Origin: Desulfobulbaceae bacterium
GTDB taxonomy: Bacteria; Desulfobacterota; Desulfobulbia; Desulfobulbales; SURF-16
Direction of reading: 5' to 3'
DNA: 10,217 nucleotides
Assembly: GCA_024763495.1 (NCBI GenBank)
Contig: JANTFJ010000063.1
Span: 1-10,217, forward strand
The notes under the pieces are model-generated. The model made no database searches. It saw only the letters and a list, made by a program, of their open reading frames with translations, and was not told the DNA's origin. Position numbers and translations under genes: made by a program. Positions 1 through 4,749 of the stretch are shown piece by piece (the first letter of the stretch is position 1; the number at the start of each line of letters is the position of its first letter).

Positions 1-232
1 CAAATTTTAGCAGACCTACGGTTGGGTGCCACCACCACATATGGAGAAGTTACCAAAAATCAAAACAAAAAATTGTTTAGACAATGGCCGTAAGCGTCCT
101 AACTTCGCTAACCCCTGTAATCATAACAGTTCACCAGGGAATAAATCTTTGCAATATTTAAGTATCTAAGCGTTTACCAGTGCCTTAGATTCGGAGTCGA
201 AGTTTATGCCCTGTTTTTCAAGATGCTTATCT

Positions 233-284
233 CCTCCGGGCGATCAATGCTATGAACTTTGCTCCATGGTTTATCGCCCGGAGG
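233..284. repeat. degenerate REP/BIME-like palindrome, copy 1
   Basis: A perfect 12-bp inverted repeat (233-244 with 273-284, arm CCTCCGGGCGAT) encloses a 28-base spacer. The spacer is the same length as that of the larger palindrome at 2476-2563 and matches it at about 21 of 28 positions in the same orientation (shared core CTTTGCTCCAT). The right arm continues as GGGTGGGCTCC at 283-293, like the outer arm of copy 2, but the left outer arm no longer matches. The copy is therefore half decayed. It belongs to the same repeat family as copy 2. Confidence 0.8.
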
Positions 285-317
285 GTGGGCTCCGACAGGT
301 GAACCGGGAGGTTCCCG

Positions 318-344
318 GGTTGTGTGGCAATGCCCGCCTTAGTC
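318..344. repeat. satellite repeat motif, copy 1 (inverted relative to copy 2)
   Basis: The stretch from GGGTTGTG (about 318) to GCCCGCCTTAGT (about 344) is the near reverse complement of 2435-2460, beside the second palindrome. Both copies carry a small GGC...GCC hairpin in the middle. It lies to the right of palindrome copy 1 and to the left of copy 2, so it is inverted between the two sites although the palindrome spacers are in direct orientation. Confidence 0.6.
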
Positions 345-345
345 A

Positions 346-373
346 TTCGTACACCGGACTGACACACTATAAT
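346..373 (+). promoter_or_regulatory. possible sigma70 promoter for the GNAT-methyltransferase pair
   Basis: A perfect -10 hexamer TATAAT is present at 368-373, with transcription expected to start near 380, about 40 bases before the first gene. The -35 is poor: the best candidate is TTCGTA at 346-351 with a 16-base spacer. A weak -35 may mean that an activator is needed or that this is chance. The site begins right after the repeat-derived sequence ending near 344. Confidence 0.35.
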
Positions 374-419
374 GCTAAGGGCCCGGTAAACAGTTACCAC
401 CAGATAATACTGAAGGGAT

Positions 420-1586
420 ATGGTTGATCATTATAAACTGCAGGTCGCGGAAACAGAAGCTGAGCGGCAACTTATTTATGCTTTTCGTTACCGGATTTAT
501 GTCGAAGAAATGCAGAAGGCATTTTCCGGAGCGGATCATGTTAATCGGATTTTTCGCGATGAACTTGATGATTCAGGTATTCTTTTCTACATTTCAGAAG
601 GTGAAGAACTGATTTGCAGCACTCGGGTAAACCTGGTGGCTGACATTCCTGCCGGCCACAATTTAACTGACTGGTTTCGCTTTAATGATTTTTCTGTTTT
701 ATCGCCTAAGGAGATGTCATTTTCATCCAGGCTGATGGTGTCTAAATCATGGCGTCGAACCCTGATTTTAGGAAAATTTCTCAATGCGGTTTATGGTTAT
801 TGTCGTAACCTGGGGATTAAATTAGATTTTTGTTATTGCGCTCCATCTCTTGTTCATCTCTATGAATATCTGGGATACCGTCAATATACTGATAATTTTA
901 CCGACTTTGAAGTAGGATACCGGGTACCTTTATTATTAGTCAGCGAAGATTTAAAGCATTTGCAGGCCGTTCATTCACCATTTTTTATGGCAGCGCGAAA
1001 ATATAAATTGCTGAGCGGCAGCCACGATCTGGTTAACTGGATTGAAGATAATTTCCCCAGGTTCACTCAGACCTGGCCCAGGCGTCTGATTAATCCTGAC
1101 GAGCATTGGGCTTATATGGCCGAACGTCTTCATTCTGAAGATGTTCCCCTGCTGGGTGGATTCACCCCGGAAGAGGTATCAATGTTGTTAAATGACAGCC
1201 CGGCCATCCCCTTTCACAAGGATGAAGGGCTGGTTACCTCCGGTGAAGTAGGCAAGGAACTGTTTGTAATTTTATCCGGTGCCGTTGAAGTCCGTAAGGT
1301 AATTTCCGGAAAGGAGTATGGACTTTTGACCCTGGGCAAAGGTGACATCTTCGGCGAGATGGCTTTCGTCAGCGCGGCCCCGCGCTCAGCAGATGTATTC
1401 GGCTTGACTGACGGTGAAATATTGGTATTGACCCCTGATTATTTTCAAGGATTAATGCGGCGATTACCTGATATTTCCGCCAAAATGCTCCTGAACTTAT
1501 CAATGGTATTGTGTGAACGATTACGATTAACAACCCGTCAATGGGCGAATCTAACCCAAAAGCAAGAGGAAGCAGGTGATGGTTGA
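420..1586 (+). CDS. FeeM-like GNAT N-acyltransferase fused to a C-terminal cyclic-nucleotide-binding domain
   Basis: The 388-residue protein has two domains. Residues ~5-180 resemble the N-acyl amino acid synthase/autoinducer-synthase branch of the GNAT superfamily: RYRIYVEEM at 23-31, RDELDDSG at 46-53, STRVN at 67-71, SSRLMVS at 102-108, then a Y-x-x-LGYR element near 148-154 and VGYRVP at 165-170. Residues ~240-370 form a cNMP-binding domain, with GKELFVILSGAVEV at 278-291 and a phosphate-binding cassette FGEMAFVSAAPRSADV at 311-326. The cassette's key Glu313 and Arg322 are both present. No helix-turn-helix follows, so it is not a CRP-type regulator. Known relatives are FeeM, which acylates amino acids from acyl-ACP, and mycobacterial cAMP-gated GNATs, where the domain order is reversed. 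Allosteric control of acyl transfer is an inference. The Shine-Dalgarno AAGGG at 413-417 is unusually close to the ATG. The 3' end overlaps the methyltransferase by 8 bases. An exosortase-associated acyltransferase role is a possible alternative. Confidence 0.85.
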   Translation: MVDHYKLQVAETEAERQLIYAFRYRIYVEEMQKAFSGADHVNRIFRDELDDSGILFYISEGEELICSTRVNLVADIPAGHNLTDWFRFNDFSVLSPKEMSFSSRLMVSKSWRRTLILGKFLNAVYGYCRNLGIKLDFCYCAPSLVHLYEYLGYRQYTDNFTDFEVGYRVPLLLVSEDLKHLQAVHSPFFMAARKYKLLSGSHDLVNWIEDNFPRFTQTWPRRLINPDEHWAYMAERLHSEDVPLLGGFTPEEVSMLLNDSPAIPFHKDEGLVTSGEVGKELFVILSGAVEVRKVISGKEYGLLTLGKGDIFGEMAFVSAAPRSADVFGLTDGEILVLTPDYFQGLMRRLPDISAKMLLNLSMVLCERLRLTTRQWANLTQKQEEAGDG

Positions 1587-2391
1587 AGATGCCGGATCTT
1601 ATGCCTTTGGCAATTTTTCGGAAAACCAGGCTGAACTGGAAAGGTTACAGAGACAAGCGACAGTCGCGATTAAACTCGAGTCAGGCTACTGGAAAAAATT
1701 TGGTTTAAAACCGGGAATGAAGGTATTGGATCTTGCCTCCGGCCCTGGTCTGGTTACCTGCGCGCTGGCGGAATTTGTCACGCCAGGGACAGTCGTAGGA
1801 GTTGATATCAGCCCGGAACTGATTCAAATCGCGGAACTTCATCGACGGGAACATAATATCAAAAATGTAAAATTTCAACCTGGTAATATTTATGAAAAAA
1901 ATAGTATTCCAGGCAGTTATGACTGGGTTTATGTTCGTTTTTTATTTCAGCATCTGAAAAAACCTCAGGTCGCGGCAGGCACTATATTCAGTTGCCTGAA
2001 GCCTGGCGGCATGGTCTGTATTCTTGACGTTGATGATAAATTCCTGGCCTTTTTCCCTGGTTCAGACGAATTTGATTCCTTTACCCAGATGGCTGCGCAA
2101 GGCCAGACCGCACGCGGTGGAGACCGTTACGTCGGCCGAAAATTAGGTATGTATCTAGAAAAATCAGGATTTATCGACATCAAAACGGAAATTATTCCGG
2201 TTACCAGTAATATGATTGGTGTCCGTAATTTCCTCGACCTGACGACAGGATTTAAAAAAGAACAATTTGATAAACGCGGCCGGGCTGAGGCCGAAAAAAA
2301 ATTATCCGGGATATACCAGGCCGGGTCCGCGTCTTATGCCTGGGGCGGAGTAGGTGTTTTCGCAGTTACCGCCAGGCGCCCTTCCACCTGA
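1579..2391 (+). CDS. class I SAM-dependent methyltransferase
   Basis: The protein has 270 residues from the ATG at 1579. Rossmann-type methyltransferase motifs appear in order: motif I VLDLASGPG at 49-57, the acidic ribose-binding end of strand 2 in GVDIS at 74-78 (Asp76), a YDWVYV strand at 114-119, and post-I LKPGG at 140-144. This places it in the UbiE/Methyltransf_11/25-like class. The substrate cannot be read from the sequence. I chose ATG 1579 because GAGGA at 1566-1570 sits 8 bases upstream; the in-frame GTG at 1576 is the alternative and adds one residue. The gene overlaps the acyltransferase gene upstream, which suggests translational coupling and a shared pathway. A plausible role is methylating the acylated product, but it could equally act on another metabolite. 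Confidence 0.88.
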   Translation: MVEDAGSYAFGNFSENQAELERLQRQATVAIKLESGYWKKFGLKPGMKVLDLASGPGLVTCALAEFVTPGTVVGVDISPELIQIAELHRREHNIKNVKFQPGNIYEKNSIPGSYDWVYVRFLFQHLKKPQVAAGTIFSCLKPGGMVCILDVDDKFLAFFPGSDEFDSFTQMAAQGQTARGGDRYVGRKLGMYLEKSGFIDIKTEIIPVTSNMIGVRNFLDLTTGFKKEQFDKRGRAEAEKKLSGIYQAGSASYAWGGVGVFAVTARRPST

Positions 2392-2434
2392 CGGACATAA
2401 CCCTGATCATAATTTATTCATTAGTGGTAACTAC

Positions 2435-2460
2435 TAAGGCGGGCATTGTGCCCACAACCC
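2435..2460. repeat. satellite repeat motif, copy 2
   Basis: The stretch from TAAGGCGGGCATTG to CACAACCC contains the hairpin GGGC-ATTGT-GCCC (2441-2453). It is the near reverse complement of 318-344. It lies just upstream of the large palindrome at 2476-2563, whereas the other copy lies just downstream of its palindrome. Confidence 0.6.
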
Positions 2461-2475
2461 AGAAAAGCCCCAGTC

Positions 2476-2563
2476 CTCCCGTAGGAGCCCAGCCCTCTGG
2501 GCGATCCATGTGATGAGCTTTGCTCCATATATTATCGCCCAGAGGGCTGGGCTCCTACGGGAG
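2476..2563. repeat. REP/BIME-like palindrome, copy 2 (intact)
   Basis: A perfect 30-bp inverted repeat (2476-2505 with 2534-2563) surrounds a 28-base spacer. Each arm reads GTAGGAGCCC...GGGCGAT, the general shape of bacterial REP sequences (GTAGGAGC...GCGAT) mobilised by RAYT transposases; two such units head to head make a BIME. The RNA would form a very stable hairpin in the leader of the ACP gene, 59 bases before its ATG. A T-rich run (GTTTTTTATT) follows at 2571-2580, but 7 bases away from the stem, so it is not a textbook terminator. It could still stabilise the upstream transcript end or reduce read-through from the methyltransferase gene. Confidence 0.85.
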
Positions 2564-2622
2564 CTTTATCGTTTTTTATTACAGGAATTCAGGAATAAGG
2601 TACTGAAAAAGAGGAACTAAAA

Positions 2623-2871
2623 ATGATTTCCAACCATGAAATTCTGGATAAATTAGTCAACCTGCTGCAAGAAAAAATCAAGCTTGATCTCACTGAGATA
2701 GGGCCTGAGTCATTGATCCGGGAAGACATCGGCCTTAATTCTTTAACGGTCTTTGAGCTGGTTCTGGAAATTGAACATATCTTTAAAATTGAATTCGTCG
2801 AAGAGGATCTGCTGGACATTCATACTGTCGGCGATGTGATAGCCGCAATCAAGAGGCACTTGCCGGAGTGA
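2623..2871 (+). CDS. acyl carrier protein
   Basis: This 82-residue acidic protein has the size and helical pattern of a type II acyl carrier protein (PP-binding family). The phosphopantetheine attachment site is Ser40 in the motif EDIGLNSLTVFEL (residues 34-46). The usual DSL triad reads NSL here, a known but less common variant. Helix 3 and the C-terminal VGDVIAAIKRHL stretch also fit. The start is supported by GAGGA at 2611-2615, 7 bases before the ATG. The stop codon overlaps the GTG start of the next gene (GTGA), so the ACP and the LpxL-like acyltransferase are translationally coupled. This looks like a dedicated carrier rather than the fatty-acid synthase AcpP, which would normally sit among fab genes. 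By analogy with FeeL/FeeM it may supply acyl chains to the GNAT at 420-1586; this is an inference. Confidence 0.92.
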   Translation: MISNHEILDKLVNLLQEKIKLDLTEIGPESLIREDIGLNSLTVFELVLEIEHIFKIEFVEEDLLDIHTVGDVIAAIKRHLPE

Positions 2872-3749
2872 GACATTTTTGTGCCAGCCTGCTCTGCCGG
2901 TTGCTGACGCCGTTATGGTGCTGGCGGATAATTAACAAACGACAGGAAGAGCGCAGGCGGCAATTAATCGGTTTTGTTAAACAGAATCTGCCGGATAAAC
3001 TGAACAGGATAGAGCGGATTATAAGTGATAATCAAAAATGTGTTGCCGCGTTTTCTCATATTTCAACTGAACTGCTGATCGGGGGGCTGCTGCGGGACGG
3101 CAGATTACTTAATAATCTGGTGGAGAATATAACCTCCGCAAATTCTGACTATCTGGAACATTATCGTTCTTCCGGATGCATTGGTTTATCCTTTCATTTT
3201 GGCTTGTTTCATCTCTTACCGATTTACCTTATCAGGCAAGGATTTGATGTCTTTGTCCTGGTGCGAGGCGACGCCTTTAACGCAGTCGGCCCGGTCACGG
3301 TTGAACAGGTAAATTCTGCCACAACAGCAATATCCCGGCAGCAGAACTGGGGACGCCTGGTTTTTCTTGATTCATTTAATTTATTTTCGCTGGTACAGAT
3401 GGCAAAAAAATTAAAAAAAGGCGGTATCCTGCTGATTCACCCGGATACAATCCGTTCTTCATCACAACTGGTTGAACCAGTTACAATATTGCAGACCCGG
3501 TGGAGCGCTCACGTGGGAATAGCAAAATTGATAAAGGCAACCCAATTCCCGGTATTATCATTCATGTTAAGCTGGACGCAGGAACGTCCTCATCTAATTG
3601 TAGAATCACCCACAACTTATTGCCGCGACAACTCTGAATCCGAGATCCTGCAAGGAATTTATCAACTGCTGGAAAAGCGACTTAGGAATAATCCCGACCA
3701 ATGGATTCAGGCAGATTTTTATCCCCAACTTATTTTTGAAGAATTGTGA
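2868..3749 (+). CDS. LpxL/HtrB-like lysophospholipid acyltransferase family protein
   Basis: The 293-residue protein is close to the usual length of LpxL/HtrB-family acyltransferases. Supporting features are GLSFHFGLFHLLP at 106-118, which corresponds to the family's H-x4-D/E active-site region, GGILLIHPD at 185-193, and a C-terminal NNPDQWIQADF at 274-284 like the family's NPEQWxWxHxR. The catalytic acid position is a His (His110-FGLF-His115), so the usual His/acid pair is not obvious. The protein may be divergent or use another acid. The N-terminus (residues 5-20) is hydrophobic and probably binds the inner membrane. The GTG start overlaps the ACP stop by 4 bases, and GAGG lies at 2853-2856. 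The adjacent ACP is the likely acyl donor. The acceptor is unknown; O-acylation of an N-acylated product, as in ornithine or glycine lipid synthesis, is one possibility. Confidence 0.75.
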   Translation: MRHFCASLLCRLLTPLWCWRIINKRQEERRRQLIGFVKQNLPDKLNRIERIISDNQKCVAAFSHISTELLIGGLLRDGRLLNNLVENITSANSDYLEHYRSSGCIGLSFHFGLFHLLPIYLIRQGFDVFVLVRGDAFNAVGPVTVEQVNSATTAISRQQNWGRLVFLDSFNLFSLVQMAKKLKKGGILLIHPDTIRSSSQLVEPVTILQTRWSAHVGIAKLIKATQFPVLSFMLSWTQERPHLIVESPTTYCRDNSESEILQGIYQLLEKRLRNNPDQWIQADFYPQLIFEEL

Positions 3750-3772
3750 CTGTAAACGTAAATATTCGGGTT

Positions 3773-3795
3773 GGGTAAAAGCTACCCTTCTCTAT
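3773..3795 (+). terminator. weak possible terminator after the acyltransferase
   Basis: A 5-bp stem GGGTA/TACCC (3773-3777 with 3783-3787) with a 5-base loop is followed by TTCTCT. It lies 24 bases after the stop codon of the acyltransferase gene. The stem is short and the T-run is interrupted, so this is only a candidate. Confidence 0.25.
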
Positions 3796-3800
3796 CCCTT

Positions 3801-3907
3801 TAAATGTTCGGATAGTGCCCCAGATTTGTTCGTTTCGGCGTGTTCACTATATATACTATGTGAATCACGCCTAAACGGGCGAAGGTGGGGTGCTAGCCGA
3901 ACATTTA
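3801..3907. repeat. 107-bp imperfect palindrome, MITE-like
   Basis: The outer arms are an 11-bp perfect inverted repeat, TAAATGTTCGG (3801-3811) and CCGAACATTTA (3897-3907). Further matching blocks occur inwards, including CCCC/GGGG and the inner stem GGCGTG-TTCAC (3837-3847) with GTGAA-T-CACGCC (3860-3871), around an AT-rich loop (3848-3859). Both ends start and finish with TA, as expected for an element using TA targets (IS630/mariner style), but no transposase or second copy is in the window. It could alternatively be a structured RNA or a bidirectional terminator. Confidence 0.65.
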
Positions 3908-4022
3908 GTAGTTATCACTGTACACTGCAAACAGTTACAATTACCGGTAGTAGCGAACTTAAGGTGCTTACCCCGTGAGTAGTTACAGTTATTTTTGAGT
4001 GAACCCTTGGAAAACAGGGTTT

Positions 4023-4056
4023 AATAAAGTAGACCCAGGCGGCGGCAACCCCATAA
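4023..4056. repeat. short intergenic repeat unit, copy A
   Basis: The unit runs from AATAAAGT through GGCGGC to CCCCATAA. A closely similar unit with the same ends and order occurs at 9969-10000. Both copies are intergenic and on the same strand. Origin and function are unknown. Confidence 0.5.
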
Positions 4057-4098
4057 TCGAACATATCTCAAGCACATCTGAATAGTTATAAAAAAAAC

Positions 4099-4127
4099 TT
4101 GACACCGCCGAAAAAGAAACTTAAAGT
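4099..4127 (+). promoter_or_regulatory. sigma70-like promoter for the small secreted protein
   Basis: A perfect -35 TTGACA at 4099-4104 is separated by 17 bases from TAAAGT at 4122-4127, which matches the -10 consensus at four of six positions. Transcription would start near 4134, giving a leader of about 100 bases. An inverted repeat ATGTTA/TAACAT (4136-4141 with 4150-4155) lies just downstream of the predicted start and could be an operator. That part is weak. Confidence 0.5.
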
Positions 4128-4237
4128 TGCAATATATGTTAAATTTATGTAACATGTTGGAAATATATAATGATAAAATAGTAACACCCTAAAACTGCTG
4201 AAAAAATCTAAAATTTAATTTTAATTTGAGTAATAAA

Positions 4238-4531
4238 ATGAAAAAAGTAATCTTATTTGCCTCATTGTTACTTATAAGCAGCGGACATAATGTAACAGCA
4301 ATGTCAGACACTCCCCTTGAATCGAACTCTTTTCCAGCTTACTGCAACAAAATTGACATTTCCAGCCCTGATGTTCGCGATGGCGTCAAATTATTCTCTG
4401 AAACAGCCATAATCAACCTGGCTGACATAACCGGATTTTCAAAAAATAAAAAAATATACAAACTTGACAGTTCCCATGTCCCCAACTGGAATAGTGTCGA
4501 AACTAACGCCCCCCCTCTCCAGAGCTGGTAA
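4238..4531 (+). CDS. small secreted protein of unknown function
   Basis: I do not recognise this 97-residue protein. It begins with a clear Sec signal peptide: MKK, then a hydrophobic core VILFASLLLISS, with likely cleavage after VTA at about residue 21. The mature part is about 75 residues, rich in Ser, Asn and Asp, with one Cys and no membrane segment. The ATG at 4238 puts the signal peptide at the N-terminus; an in-frame TTG at 4226 would add four residues. The Shine-Dalgarno is weak (GAG at 4228-4230). Support for a real gene comes from the promoter-like sequence upstream and the strong terminator about 115 bases downstream. After the TAA stop the same frame stays open for 56 codons to a TAG at 4700-4702. 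This could mean a nonsense-shortened gene, but the extension runs through the terminator and is probably chance. Confidence 0.55.
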   Translation: MKKVILFASLLLISSGHNVTAMSDTPLESNSFPAYCNKIDISSPDVRDGVKLFSETAIINLADITGFSKNKKIYKLDSSHVPNWNSVETNAPPLQSW

Positions 4532-4644
4532 TATAAGCCGGATAAAGTCTTCGCTATGAGGATAATGCTCAACAGAGTACTCCCGGACGTCACCGGAAAG
4601 AAATTCACGCCAATGAACTTATTCTGCTTGCGGGGTGTTTTACG

Positions 4645-4680
4645 AAAGGCTCGAAACTGTCACTTCGAGCCTTTTTTGTT
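4645..4680 (+). terminator. strong intrinsic terminator
   Basis: An 11-bp perfect stem AAAGGCTCGAA/TTCGAGCCTTT (4645-4655 with 4664-4674) has an 8-base loop and leads into a T-run (4672-4677, then GTTTTG). It is a standard Rho-independent terminator for plus-strand transcription from the small secreted gene. The RND operon converges on it from the right, its stop codon being 75 bases away. On the minus strand the stem is followed by only three T, so it is a weaker terminator in that direction. Confidence 0.88.
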
Positions 4681-4749
4681 TTGTGGGAATAAAAGAAGGT
4701 AGATTAATTAAAAAACAGGGCGAAAAGAAAGAAAAAGTTGTTGCCTACT

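Larger units (their letters stand above)
1..419. other. non-coding leader region
   Basis: I see no convincing gene in this stretch. The first 90 bases are open in frame 1 (30 codons ending in TAA at 91-93) and could be the end of a gene to the left, but a second frame is open almost as far, so this is not supported. The rest is intergenic. A palindromic repeat lies at 233-284, with a related GC-rich tail running to about 344, and a possible promoter sits just before the first gene. Confidence 0.5.
3750..4237. other. repeat-rich intergenic region
   Basis: No credible gene lies here; the short open frame at 3736-3978 runs across a palindrome and has no recognisable content. The region holds a 107-bp palindrome (3801-3907), TAGTAGTTA-type motifs at 3907-3915 and near 3979, a small AACCCT/AGGGTT stem (4002-4007 with 4016-4021), a GC-rich repeat unit (4023-4056) and a promoter-like sequence (4099-4127). 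The last 150 bases are clearly AT-rich. Confidence 0.6.

Noticed and set aside
72..85. ATTGT/ACAAT hairpin with a T-run on the minus strand, a possible terminator
   Set aside because: The stem is only five A/T-rich pairs and no minus-strand gene ends nearby.
1..93. Open frame of 30 codons at the left edge ending in TAA, possibly the end of a gene
   Set aside because: Another frame is open nearly as long, there is no recognisable motif, and a stretch this short is easily open by chance.
206..427. 73-codon open frame starting near the first palindrome
   Set aside because: It runs through the palindromic repeat and its satellite, has no plausible Shine-Dalgarno and no protein-like character.
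3736..3978. 80-codon open frame after the acyltransferase
   Set aside because: It crosses the 107-bp palindrome and overlaps the end of the acyltransferase gene; the translation looks random.
4002..4021. AACCCT/AGGGTT stem-loop as the operon terminator
   Set aside because: No T-run follows and it is 250 bases past the last gene.
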